NCBI GenBank assembly: GCA_028874995.1 | Contig: JAPPGM010000156.1 | Location: 28,763-73,115, forward strand | From: Gemmatimonadota bacterium | GTDB taxonomy: Bacteria > Gemmatimonadota > Gemmatimonadetes > Longimicrobiales > Gaopeijiaceae | Reading direction: 5' to 3' | DNA length: 44,353 bases | Part shown: positions 1 through 9,111 of the stretch, piece by piece | Layout: every line of letters starts with the position of its first letter | Position numbering within the stretch: the stretch's first letter is position 1 | Position numbers and translations under genes: made by a program | Notes under the pieces: generated by a model | The model's database searches: none | What the model was told of the DNA's origin: nothing | The model's input: the letters and a program-made list of their open reading frames with translations, nothing else

Positions 1-1211
<1,211 letters not shown>

Positions 1212-1212
<1 letters not shown>

Positions 1213-1931
1213 CAGGCCACCTCCGATCGTGCGGTTGCGGTGGCTGTCGCCTCCGTCCTCACGAGCGACTCGAAAAAGGGCAGTCCGTCCACCGAGCCCA
1301 GCACCGCCTCGATGGCGCGGTCGGGGTGGGGCATCATGCCGAGGACGTTGCGGCGCCGGTTGACGATCCCCGCGATGTGGTTCAGCGAGCCGTTGGGGTT
1401 GGATTCGGGGGTCAGGTTGCCTTGGGCGTCGCAATAGCGGAACACGACGCGCTCTTCCGCCTCCAGTTCGGCCAGCGTATCCGCGTCGGCGTAGTAGTTG
1501 CCGTCGGCGTGCGAGAGCGGCATGCGGATGATCTGGCCTTCGCGGTACTCGCCGGTGTAGGGGGTGTCGGTCCGTTCCACCCGCTGCCAGCAGTCGTGGG
1601 ACTGAAAGCGGAGCGACCGGTTGCGGAGAAGCGCGCCCGGCAGGAGTCCCGCCTCGCAGAGCACCTGGAAGCCGTTGCAGATGCCGACGACGAGTCCCCC
1701 CTCGCGGGCGAACCCGACGACCGCGTCCATGATCGGGCTGAAACGGGCGATGGCGCCGGGGCGCAGGTAGTCGCCGTGGGCGAAGCCGCCGGGCACGATG
1801 ACCGCCTCGGCGTCGCCCAGCGAGCGCTCCCGGTGCCAGAGATGGCGTGGCGTTCCGCCGACCAGCTCGACCGAGCGGTGGCAGTCCTGGTCGCAGTTGG
1901 ACCCGGGGAAGGTGACGACGGCCACGTTCAT
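1212..1931 (-). CDS. purQ: Phosphoribosylformylglycinamidine synthase glutaminase subunit PurQ
   Basis: Class I glutamine amidotransferase (239 aa) that supplies ammonia to PurL. The N-terminus begins [16 protein letters not shown], the usual PurQ start; the nucleophile Cys lies in GICNGFQVL and the His/Glu pair in [14 protein letters not shown] near the C-terminus. The frame is open further upstream, but the ATG at 1931 overlaps the purS stop as ATGA and fits the family start exactly. Lies between purS and purL in a coupled operon. Length is normal for the family. Confidence 0.97.
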
Positions 1932-2185
1932 CGGTGCGCCTCCGCAGTCACGCGAAAGTCCTCGGTGACGGGGTTGGCGAGCAGCTTGCGGCACGCCTCC
2001 TCAACCCGTTCCGCCGCCTCCTCCGCCGACGCGGCGGCGACTTCCAGGTAGATCGCCTTGCCGACGCGGACATCCTCGACGGCGTCATATCCCAGCGACG
2101 CGAGCGCGTGGTGGATCGCCTTCCCCTGCGGGTCCAGAAGGCCCGGCCGGGGGGTGACCAGGACCTCGACGGTGAATCGGCTCAA
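1928..2185 (-). CDS. purS: Phosphoribosylformylglycinamidine synthase subunit PurS
   Basis: Small (85 aa) subunit bridging PurL and PurQ in the FGAM synthase complex. The sequence from [19 protein letters not shown] through [18 protein letters not shown] is typical PurS (start VxVxxRxGxxDPxG, middle VxxVRxGKxIxL). I chose the TTG at 2185: it is preceded by AAGGAG at suitable distance and forms a TTGA overlap with the pssA stop, whereas upstream in-frame ATGs would run deep into pssA. The small size and TTG start make it easy to miss. Confidence 0.93.
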   Translation of the reverse strand: MSRFTVEVLVTPRPGLLDPQGKAIHHALASLGYDAVEDVRVGKAIYLEVAAASAEEAAERVEEACRKLLANPVTEDFRVTAEAHR

Positions 2186-3057
2186 GAAGTGTTCTCCTTC
2201 CAGTCGTCCAAGTTGGGTTCGCGGGTGAGTTCGTGGTAGTCCAGATCGCGGGGTTCGACGGCGCCGTCGGGTGCCTCGGGAGCATCGAGCAGGGGGTCGC
2301 GCTCGGGCAGGCGCTCGAGAAGGCCCAGGAAGACGGACCGGAGCAGCCCCCACAGCGTGTAGCCGATCAGGAAGGGGAAGAAGCCGTAGGCGGGAAACAG
2401 GAGCAGCCCCGCGATGGTCACCGCCACCAGGGAGGTCCTGACCACCCCCCTCCGGCTTTTCAGGTCGATGCGCGGGAACTTCGCGTAGGGCACATGGCTC
2501 AGCATCAGGATCGAGATCAGCACCATCGTGATGACCATGGTTCCGGGCCAGTTCAGATCGCCCAGGTACTGCTGCGCGAAGGCCGTCTGCGAGAACGGGT
2601 AGTGGGTCCCCAGGATCATCCCGGCGGTTGGGGTCGGCAGCCCGTGGAAGTGACGCCGCGCCTCTCCGCCCTGCTCGACGTTGAAGCGCGCCAGCCGGAC
2701 CACCACCGCCGTGACGTAGACGAAGCCGATCACCCAGCTCCAGTCGGAGCCCGTGAAGTAGAGCAGGATCATGATGAGCGCCGGCGCGACCCCGAAGGAG
2801 ATCGCGTCGGTCAGCGAATCCAGTTCGGCTCCGAAGGCGGATCCGGTGCGGGTGAAGCGCGCGACCCTCCCGTCGAGCAGGTCCAGCGTGGCGGAGAAGA
2901 CGATGAACCAGCCGGCCCAGGCGAAGTCCCCCCGGAGTGCCGCCACGACGGCGTAGAGGCCGAAGAAGAGGTTGCCGAGCGTGAAGGCGGACGGGAGGAT
3001 GATGACGCCGCGGCGCAGGCGGCCGCGGGAGGCGCTTCGGCGCAGGGGGCGTCTCAT
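2182..3057 (-). CDS. pssA: CDP-diacylglycerol-serine O-phosphatidyltransferase
   Basis: Integral membrane enzyme (291 aa) that makes phosphatidylserine from CDP-diacylglycerol and L-serine, the substrate of the neighbouring psd product. The CDP-alcohol phosphatidyltransferase motif DG-x2-AR-x8-G-x3-D-x3-D is complete (DGRVARFTRTGSAFGAELD followed by SLTD). An Arg-rich N-terminus precedes several hydrophobic helices spread over residues 18-235, and a hydrophilic acidic tail follows. ATG overlaps the psd stop (ATGA). Position between psd and purS places phospholipid synthesis inside a purine operon. Confidence 0.94.
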   Translation of the reverse strand: MRRPLRRSASRGRLRRGVIILPSAFTLGNLFFGLYAVVAALRGDFAWAGWFIVFSATLDLLDGRVARFTRTGSAFGAELDSLTDAISFGVAPALIMILLYFTGSDWSWVIGFVYVTAVVVRLARFNVEQGGEARRHFHGLPTPTAGMILGTHYPFSQTAFAQQYLGDLNWPGTMVITMVLISILMLSHVPYAKFPRIDLKSRRGVVRTSLVAVTIAGLLLFPAYGFFPFLIGYTLWGLLRSVFLGLLERLPERDPLLDAPEAPDGAVEPRDLDYHELTREPNLDDWKENTS

Positions 3058-3710
3058 GGGACTACCCTCGCCACCGGGGTTTCGCCACCGCGCACCTTGT
3101 CGCCCGGCTGTACCGTCACCGGCCAGTCCGGTGGCAGAAACAGGTCCACTCGCGAGCCGAAGCGGATGAGGCCGATGCGGTCGCCACGCGCGACGGTGTC
3201 GCCTTCACGCGGGTAGGTGGCGATGCGGCGGGCGACCAGGCCGGCGATCTGGCGGACCAGGAGCGGTCCGGCGACCGTCTCGATGCCGAGCGACGCGCGT
3301 TCGTTCTCGCGGCTGGCCTCCTCGCGCCACGCGGCGACGAATGTGCCGGGCTGGTAGTCGTAGTGGGCGATGCGGCCGCCCAGCGGTGCGCGCTGGATGT
3401 GCACGTTGAAGATGTTGAGGAAGATGGTGACGCGGGTCGCGGTCTCGCCGATGAAGTCCTCGTCGGCGACGGGTCCCACGCGCATGACCTTGCCGTCGGC
3501 GGGGGAGACGACGAGCAGCGGGTCCGACGGGATGTGGCGCTCGGGGTCGCGGAAGAAGTACACGACGAAGAGGGTGAGGGCGAGGAAGAGGGCGGGGGCG
3601 GTTGCGCGGAAGCCCCAGCCGCCGCTGCGGGCCCACAGGGCGGCCAGGGCGGTCAGCGCCAGGAGGGCGAGGATGAAGGGGAGGCCTTCGCGGGCGACTG
3701 GGAGGGTCAT
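3054..3710 (-). CDS. psd: Phosphatidylserine decarboxylase, short (PSD-A-like) form
   Basis: Pyruvoyl-dependent enzyme (218 aa) converting phosphatidylserine to phosphatidylethanolamine. Two N-terminal hydrophobic stretches (about 10-28 and 38-52) suggest membrane attachment. FFRDPER, SPADGKV and FLNIFNVHIQRAP are hallmark segments of the short PSD family. The self-cleavage site is the Gly-Ser of IRFGSRVDLF near residue 185, where Ser would become the pyruvoyl group. Start ATG overlaps the purC stop as ATGA. Together with pssA it forms a complete PS-to-PE module. Confidence 0.95.
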   Translation of the reverse strand: MTLPVAREGLPFILALLALTALAALWARSGGWGFRATAPALFLALTLFVVYFFRDPERHIPSDPLLVVSPADGKVMRVGPVADEDFIGETATRVTIFLNIFNVHIQRAPLGGRIAHYDYQPGTFVAAWREEASRENERASLGIETVAGPLLVRQIAGLVARRIATYPREGDTVARGDRIGLIRFGSRVDLFLPPDWPVTVQPGDKVRGGETPVARVVP

Positions 3711-4777
3711 GGGGGGGCGGAGGCTGGCGCTGCGGGATCAAATCGGGGCGGTTCGTAGGCGTCGAGGTCCGTGCCGGTGAGCCGCCGGAATACGTCCCGG
3801 TAGCGTTCGGAGGTGGCCGCGACGACTTCGGGGGGGAGGGGTGGGGGTGGGTACTGCTTGTTCCAGTCGGGGAGACTCTCCAGGTAATCGCGCACCGGCT
3901 GTTTGTCGAGCGACGGTTGGCCGCGGCCCGGCGTGTAGTGCTCCTGCGGCCAGAAGCGGGACGAGTCGGGGGTGAGCACCTCGTCGATCAGGAGAAGGTC
4001 GCCCTCGGGCGTGGTCCCGAACTCGAACTTGGTGTCGGCCAGGATGATGCCCGCCTCGGCGGCGGCGGAGCGTCCCCGCTCGTAGATGTCGAGGGAGCGT
4101 GCACGGAGGCGGCCGGCCAGGTCCCCACCCAGAAGGTCGGCGACCTGTTCGAAGGTGATGTTCTCATCGTGGCCCTCCTGGGCCTTCGTCGCGGGTGAGA
4201 AGATCGCGGGAACGAGGGGGTCGCTCTCGGCGAGTCCCGGTGGCAGCGGTTCCCCCGCCAGCGTCCCGGATTCACGATACTCCTTCCAGGCGGAACCGGA
4301 CAGGTAGCCGCGCACGACGCACTCGACGGGGAGCGGGCGGGTGCGGCGTACGAGGGTTGCGCGGCCTTCCCAGGCTTCCGGGCAAGCGCCGAGCGCCGGG
4401 ATGGCGCGCCGGATCTCGTCGGGGCGCACGGAGACGAGGTGGTGGGGGATGTCGGAAAGGTGAGTGCTCAGCCACCAGGCGGTGATCTGGGTGAGGACGC
4501 GGCCCTTGTCGGAGACGGGCTCGCGCATGACCACGTCGAAGGCGCTGACGCGGTCGGTGGCGACGAGGAGGAGGTGGGGGGTGGTGGTGTCGGTGGGGGC
4601 GGCATCACCAACGGCGTAGACATCCCTGACCTTGCCGCGGAAGAGGAGGGTGAGGGGGAGCGTACCGTCACCTCGCCGGGTTCGCGGGGGGTGTCGTGCC
4701 AGGGTGTCTCTCCCGTCCTCTCCGTTTGGTGGTCGAGCCAAGGGCCGCTTGCGGCGGTCTCGTCGTGGGGGCACCAT
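3707..4777 (-). CDS. purC: Phosphoribosylaminoimidazole-succinocarboxamide synthase (SAICAR synthetase)
   Basis: Ligates aspartate to CAIR in purine synthesis. The core begins at LFRGKVRDVY and continues with ATDRVSAFDVVM, SDKGRVLTQITAWW, VECVVRGYLSGSAWKEY, DTKFEFG and LIDEVLTPDSSRFW, all typical of the longer eukaryote-like SAICAR synthetases. The ATG at 4777 gives 356 aa with about 45 poorly conserved, Arg-rich residues before the core; no closer in-frame ATG, GTG or TTG exists, and the frame also stays open upstream to about 4936, so the start is uncertain. First gene of the purC-psd-pssA-purS-purQ-purL operon; a TATATT hexamer lies about 15 nt upstream of this ATG. Confidence 0.93.
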   Translation of the reverse strand: MVPPRRDRRKRPLARPPNGEDGRDTLARHPPRTRRGDGTLPLTLLFRGKVRDVYAVGDAAPTDTTTPHLLLVATDRVSAFDVVMREPVSDKGRVLTQITAWWLSTHLSDIPHHLVSVRPDEIRRAIPALGACPEAWEGRATLVRRTRPLPVECVVRGYLSGSAWKEYRESGTLAGEPLPPGLAESDPLVPAIFSPATKAQEGHDENITFEQVADLLGGDLAGRLRARSLDIYERGRSAAAEAGIILADTKFEFGTTPEGDLLLIDEVLTPDSSRFWPQEHYTPGRGQPSLDKQPVRDYLESLPDWNKQYPPPPLPPEVVAATSERYRDVFRRLTGTDLDAYEPPRFDPAAPASAPP

Positions 4778-5135
4778 GCCGGACCGTGCAAGGCTACAAT
4801 ATAGCGTAGGAAATGGAATGATGGGTGGGGGGACTGGGGAGAGGCGGGAGACCGTTTTAGGCCACGGAATCCGACACGGGGGCGGAGGATCTCGACAAAG
4901 CGGGCAGGCGAGCGCTGATCGTGGCCCTGTACCCATGCATCAGAGGGCTTTGCCCTTGATCGGAGCTCACTGACGCCCGCGGCAGTTTCAGGAGAGGCCA
5001 AGAGCCATGCGGAGTGCCTCCTCGGTTTCCCGGAGGGTCGGATGAGAATGCCACAGGAGATGCCATTCGAGTTACCGATCGAGGAAGTGGGACCGAGATC
5101 GAAGGCAACGTTCTGTGTTCTGTCTGAGATCGCGG
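4778..5135. other. Intergenic gap between the beta-propeller gene and purC
   Basis: About 360 nt without a convincing gene. It must hold the purC promoter (minus strand); the best candidate is TATATT near 4793-4798, without a clear -35 box. A short GC hairpin (AGGGC-TTT-GCCCT) lies near 4945-4957, without a T-run, and could end transcription of the upstream propeller gene. A weak 83-codon frame here (4857-5108, minus) shows no codon bias or recognisable motif. Confidence 0.5.
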
Positions 5136-7016
5136 TTAGGACCCAGGGGTATCCCTGTTTCCTCCAGGCATGACGAGCGCATTCCCGCTAGCGGTAAGCG
5201 CAATGGGTGCGCCCGACGTGGATCGCACGGCGAGCGATCTCCCAGTCGTTGTGGTATCCGGCCGGGACGACAGGCGATACAGTGCTAGTGTTCTGCCGAA
5301 CTCGTCGGCTCCTATCACTAGCAGTTCACCGGTCGGCAAGAAAGCCGCAGGGAACGGTGAACCGGGCGGAAGAGTGCCCACCCAACTACCGTCCTTGGAA
5401 TAAACGTCGATCATTGCGGGCTCGTCCTTGACACGCCCCCGAAGAACCCACAGTTCTCCAGAAGGCGCTAGGCGAACATCGACTACCGCTTGGAGATACT
5501 CAGCATGACCCTTCCCGTCGATCAGCTGTGCTGAAGAAACAAAGCAATCCTGGTTGCGTCCCCAAACGAGTCCTGTGTCCTCTTCGCGCTCAAGCATGCC
5601 TTTGGTCACTCTTCGTGGCCCAACTTCTTGCTTTTGGATTCGGGTGAGGAGCTTATGGTCTTGAAAGACATCGATCATGTAGCTGCTGGTAGACGCGATT
5701 GCGAAGACATCACCCCTCAAGTCCCATGGCAAGGTAGGTTGGAACAGCTGCGGAAACACAACTCCTTCTATGCATTCCGGAGATTCCAGTGCTCTGTACA
5801 ATACCGCACTTCCCGAGTCGATTCGCTCGGCTCCTTCATCCGCTGTCCATCGGGTGACGTAAGGCCGGTATACGTCCGTCGTGCCTTCGCGTCGCAACCA
5901 ATGCCTCTCGGTAGCCATGAAGCCTTCGGGGAGTGCCCGAAAGTGTCGATTGCCGAACGCGAAATAGTCTGCCATGCGAATGTGACTCAATAGTTCTCGC
6001 TCCGGGACCTGCCACCGGATCAGACTCCCAGTGCGATCGAAGACGGTGAGCACGCCATTGGGGGTCACGTCAATCGCCGCTGGTCGTGCGAGTTCGCCCG
6101 GACCTTCCCCTGGACCGCCCAAGGAATCAACTAGAAGTCCTCGGTTAGACACCAGGTAGATTCTCTTGGCGGTCCTGTTCATCAGATACACGGTGCCCGT
6201 GGAGTCAACCGCCACGAAGGTGCGAGCTAGCCAGTCAGAGTCGAGGAATTCGGCAGTCGCACCGGTAAGTTCCCATACCTTCTCGATCTGCCACGCCTCT
6301 GGCTGACGCCTTGTGTCATGGCTAACGGTCGGCACTTCGGAGTCGATTCTCTCAATCTCCTGTCGCACCGCTTCATGGAGGCGATCGAACCCGGGATATC
6401 CATGAAATAGTAAGCCGTTCACGAGCAAGGTCGGCGTGACGTGCACGCCCAGCTTCGATGCTGCGACAGTATCTCGGCGAATCGCCGGGAATTCGGATGT
6501 CGTAGCAACGCAAGCGACAAATGCCGCCAGGTCCTCAACACCTGACGCTTCGGCCCAGGCGACCCAGTCGTTGTGACTGATCACGGCGAGATCACCCATT
6601 TGTGCCATCAATACGTCATAGAATGAGTGAAAACGTCCAAGGCTTGCCGCGCACTCCGACGCCTCCGCTGTCGCAAGCGCATTCGGATGGCTGGACAGCG
6701 CGTGCCGGGAAACGACCGCTAGCTCGTCCGGGTAGCGATCGCGAAGCGCTTTCAGAGCCAGCGCCGCTTCTTGACAGAACTCACAAGTAAAGTCCAGGAA
6801 CTCGACGACCGTGACCTGGGCGTCGATTGGTCCAGAACGATGACCAGTTGACGCAAACTCCTGCCAGTCGGCGATCCATACGGATTCGGTATACCCAACC
6901 CCGCCGCGCCTAGTCTCGTACAACCACCTCCCACCTACAGCTATTGCCATAACCGTGGCGAGAACCGTGATGGCATTTGCCAAATGCGAAGGCTGTAGCC
7001 TGGGACGTATCTTCAT
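5136..7016 (-). CDS. Membrane-anchored DsbA-like thioredoxin fused to a six-bladed beta-propeller
   Basis: 626 aa from the ATG at 7016 (GGGTGA six nt upstream; a GTG three codons earlier is possible). An N-terminal hydrophobic segment (about residues 12-30) anchors it, with the rest likely periplasmic. Residues about 65-225 are a DsbA/thioredoxin_4-type domain: VEFLDFTCEFCQ carries the redox CxxC (Cys78, Cys81) and VTPTLLVNG holds the cis-Pro. From about 245 to the end are propeller-like repeats with SLGGPGEGPGELARP, the loop typical of the six-bladed (NHL/DUF5128-like) propellers common in Bacteroidota and Gemmatimonadota. The fusion of the two is unusual. Base composition is clearly less GC-rich than the neighbours, suggesting transfer. 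The gene for a Cys-rich secreted peptide lies 234 nt upstream on the same strand, so the peptide is a plausible redox client. Function of the fusion is inferred only. Confidence 0.85.
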   Translation of the reverse strand: MKIRPRLQPSHLANAITVLATVMAIAVGGRWLYETRRGGVGYTESVWIADWQEFASTGHRSGPIDAQVTVVEFLDFTCEFCQEAALALKALRDRYPDELAVVSRHALSSHPNALATAEASECAASLGRFHSFYDVLMAQMGDLAVISHNDWVAWAEASGVEDLAAFVACVATTSEFPAIRRDTVAASKLGVHVTPTLLVNGLLFHGYPGFDRLHEAVRQEIERIDSEVPTVSHDTRRQPEAWQIEKVWELTGATAEFLDSDWLARTFVAVDSTGTVYLMNRTAKRIYLVSNRGLLVDSLGGPGEGPGELARPAAIDVTPNGVLTVFDRTGSLIRWQVPERELLSHIRMADYFAFGNRHFRALPEGFMATERHWLRREGTTDVYRPYVTRWTADEGAERIDSGSAVLYRALESPECIEGVVFPQLFQPTLPWDLRGDVFAIASTSSYMIDVFQDHKLLTRIQKQEVGPRRVTKGMLEREEDTGLVWGRNQDCFVSSAQLIDGKGHAEYLQAVVDVRLAPSGELWVLRGRVKDEPAMIDVYSKDGSWVGTLPPGSPFPAAFLPTGELLVIGADEFGRTLALYRLSSRPDTTTTGRSLAVRSTSGAPIALTASGNALVMPGGNRDTPGS

Positions 7017-7095
7017 GGGATTCACCCGTTGGTTGCTTATATGTTTGTTCTTGGTGAATGAGCACCGAACCGGAACAACGGGGTGGAGGGTGACA

Positions 7096-7169
7096 GGAGC
7101 CGCCCAAGCGAAGTAGCTTACGCCGACTGGACGAGTCTGCTTTCTGGCCTACTCCGTATGAGCGGCTCC
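7096..7169. repeat. Inverted repeat in the peptide-propeller gap
   Basis: Perfect 8-bp arms GGAGCCGC (7096-7103) and GCGGCTCC (7162-7169) flank 58 nt between the peptide gene stop and the propeller gene start. It could fold in a shared transcript and set the ratio of peptide to propeller protein, or attenuate read-through. No T-run follows, so a simple terminator is less likely. Function not shown. Confidence 0.35.
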
Positions 7170-7250
7170 CAATCACCCGACACCTGCTGGCTCGATGCCT
7201 ACCTGACGGTCGGATGCAACCCAACCGCTAGGGGACAGCGAACATCGGCA

Positions 7251-7481
7251 TCAGTGTTGTCCACCGGCTTCGCCTGGCGGGCCGCCTGGATCGCGGACAC
7301 AAATCCCTCTCGTGTCGTTAGGGTCGTCAACTTCGCATCGCAGGCTACAGCACTCCTTGGGGCTGTAACAGACGGAGCCATCCATGAGGCACCCTCGTGG
7401 CTGAGCTTCTCCCGCCTGGGCACCAGCCGCGACACTGACGACGACGATCGCCGACATGACCAGGTTCCAGAGTTTTCGCAT
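7251..7481 (-). CDS. Small secreted six-cysteine peptide with knottin-like spacing
   Basis: 76 aa. ATG at 7481 is preceded by GGGGAGGA at five nt, a strong ribosome binding site. Residues 1-23 are a clean Sec signal peptide (MRK, a hydrophobic core, then AGAQA before the likely cut). The mature part, about 53 aa, has six cysteines at 31, 38, 44, 45, 49 and 61: C-x6-C-x5-CC-x3-C-x11-C. This spacing and the local text GCLMDGSVC and ECCSLRC match the inhibitor cystine knot pattern of small toxins and antimicrobial peptides; the tail is Gly/Pro-rich. No enzyme domain. Downstream on the same strand lies the DsbA-like/propeller fusion. Small signal-peptide proteins beside six-bladed propeller proteins are also known in Bacteroides (NVEALA type), so a common theme is possible. 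The gene and start are well supported; a toxin, bacteriocin or signal role is inference. Confidence 0.82.
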   Translation of the reverse strand: MRKLWNLVMSAIVVVSVAAGAQAGEAQPRGCLMDGSVCYSPKECCSLRCEVDDPNDTRGICVRDPGGPPGEAGGQH

Positions 7482-7577
7482 GATATCCTCCCCTAATGAG
7501 GTTGAGTGAGCAAGTCCTTGCGAGCCTGTCTCGCCAGGATGCCCCAATATGGTCGTACATTCGGATACAGACTAATA

Positions 7578-7621
7578 GGGGAAAAACCCCACAATTCCTA
7601 TGGGAAAACCCCACAGAATCC
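7578..7621. repeat. Tandem imperfect repeat GGGAAAA(A)CCCCACA upstream of the peptide gene
   Basis: Two copies of about 20 bp (7578-7598 and 7602-7621) share GGGAAAA, CCCCACA and a trailing AxTCC; each core GGGGAAAAACCCC or GGGAAAACCCC is also nearly self-complementary. They lie about 100 nt before the start of the six-Cys peptide gene and just downstream of the purB stop. This looks like a pair of operator half-sites or a promoter-proximal regulatory repeat; the binding factor is unknown. Confidence 0.5.
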
Positions 7622-7663
7622 TCCGAATGCCACTTTTTCAATGCCAAGAGCGCAACTTGCGTT

Positions 7664-9106
7664 TCACACTCTCATATCGGCTGTCCCGGCACCCGCCCCC
7701 CCACCATACCGGCTCACAACCGGCTCCACCTGCTCAGCCAGGAACCGATCCGCCTGCTCCACCGCCCTCCCCACCAGCCCCTCCGGTCGCGCCATCACCT
7801 CCAATTCCTCCGCGCTCACCCCCAGCACCTCATCCCCCGCGACCCTCTCGAACAGCCCACCCTCTTCACCCTGCGCCATCCGCCGGGCCGCCTCCAGCGC
7901 ATACCGCCGAATCCGCTCATGCGCCTCCTGCCGGTCCCCCCCCGCCCCCGCCGCCCCCATCATCACGCCCTCCATCACCATGAACGGCAGGTGCACCGCC
8001 AGGTTCGCCGCCACCACCCCCTCATTCACCCGCAACCCCCCCGCCACATTCGCCGCCAGCACCAGGATCGCGTCCGTCGCCATATATGCATCCGGCACTG
8101 CGAGCCGCTTGTTCGCCGAGTCGTCCAGCGAGCGTTCCAGCCATTGCGTCGCCGCCGTGTGGGCGGGATCCGCAGCCAGTGCGATCACGTGGCGCGCCAC
8201 CGCGCAGATCCGCTCCGAGCGCATGGGGTTGCGCTTGTACGGCATCGCCGAGGAGCCGACCTGGTCCTTCTCGAACGGTTCCTCCAGCTCGCGCAGATGC
8301 GACAGAAGGCGGATGTCATGCGCCATCTTCGACGCCGAAGCCGCCACCCCAGCCAGCGTGGCGAGCATCGCCTGATCCACCTTGCGCGGATAGGTCTGCC
8401 CGGTAACCGGGTAGCACTCCTCGAACCCGAAACGACGGCAGACCGCCTCCTCCAGCGCGTCCACCTTGCCGTGATCACCCTCGAACAGCTGCAGGAACGA
8501 CGCCTGCGTCCCGGTCGTCCCCCGCACTCCCCTCAACTTCAGCGTCCCCAGCCGATGCTCGATCTCCTCCAGATCCAGCAGAAAGTCCTGGATCCACAGA
8601 GTGGCGCGCTTCCCCACGGTCGTGGGCTGGGCCGGCTGAAAGTGCGTATACGCCAGCGTCGGCAGCGCCCGATGCTCTTCGGCAAAGCGGGCGAGCGCGC
8701 GCACCGTCGCAACCATCCGGTCCCGCACCAGCGTCATCGCCTCCCGGTGCTGGATCAGGTCGGTGTTGTCGCCGACGAAGGCGCTGGTGGCGCCGAGGTG
8801 CAGAATCCCCCGCGCGGCCGGCGCCACTTCGCCGAAGAGGTGAATGTGCGCCATGACATCGTGGCGGAAGCGCTGCTCGTAGCGGGCGGCTGCGTCCAGG
8901 TCGATGTCGTCCAGATGGTCGCGCATCTGGGTGATCGCCGCGGCGGGGATGTCAAGCCCCAGTTCACGCTGCGCCTCGGCCAGGGCGAGCCAGAGTCGAC
9001 GCCACGTACCGAAGCGGAAGGCCGGGGCGAAGATGCGTTCCATCTCGCGGGAGACGTACCGCGCGGACAGCGGGTGCGTGTACCGGTCGGGAGGGCTCGC
9101 GGACAA
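7664..9106 (-). CDS. purB: Adenylosuccinate lyase, eukaryote-like subtype
   Basis: 480 aa. Removes fumarate from SAICAR and from adenylosuccinate, so it follows PurC in IMP synthesis and acts again in AMP synthesis. The fumarase/aspartase signature reads GSSAMPYKRNPMRSERI, which resembles animal adenylosuccinate lyases (YKRNPMRSE) rather than the common bacterial HKRNPI form. LGATSAFVGDNTDL and TLAYTHFQPAQPTTVGKR hold catalytic His segments. The TTG at 9106 is preceded by GGAGGT at seven nt; that Shine-Dalgarno sequence lies inside the last codons of htrA, so the two genes are coupled. In-frame upstream ATGs lie within htrA on the same strand in another frame and are not credible. Confidence 0.94.
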   Translation of the reverse strand: MSASPPDRYTHPLSARYVSREMERIFAPAFRFGTWRRLWLALAEAQRELGLDIPAAAITQMRDHLDDIDLDAAARYEQRFRHDVMAHIHLFGEVAPAARGILHLGATSAFVGDNTDLIQHREAMTLVRDRMVATVRALARFAEEHRALPTLAYTHFQPAQPTTVGKRATLWIQDFLLDLEEIEHRLGTLKLRGVRGTTGTQASFLQLFEGDHGKVDALEEAVCRRFGFEECYPVTGQTYPRKVDQAMLATLAGVAASASKMAHDIRLLSHLRELEEPFEKDQVGSSAMPYKRNPMRSERICAVARHVIALAADPAHTAATQWLERSLDDSANKRLAVPDAYMATDAILVLAANVAGGLRVNEGVVAANLAVHLPFMVMEGVMMGAAGAGGDRQEAHERIRRYALEAARRMAQGEEGGLFERVAGDEVLGVSAEELEVMARPEGLVGRAVEQADRFLAEQVEPVVSRYGGGAGAGTADMRV

Positions 9107-9111
9107 GGCAT

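Noticed and set aside
2233-3216. Open frame of about 327 codons on the plus strand opposite pssA
   Set aside because: Low-complexity Gln/Glu/Arg translation antisense to a conserved membrane enzyme.
4780-4800. TATATT as the purC promoter -10 box
   Set aside because: No credible -35 box, and it would give a leader of only a few nt; kept only as a weak note under the intergenic entry.
4857-5108. 83-codon minus-strand frame between the propeller gene and purC
   Set aside because: No ribosome binding site, no motif and no clear codon bias; likely spacer.
7021-7058. TTCACC/GGTGAA inverted repeat before the propeller gene
   Set aside because: Only 6-bp arms with a 26-nt loop; expected by chance.
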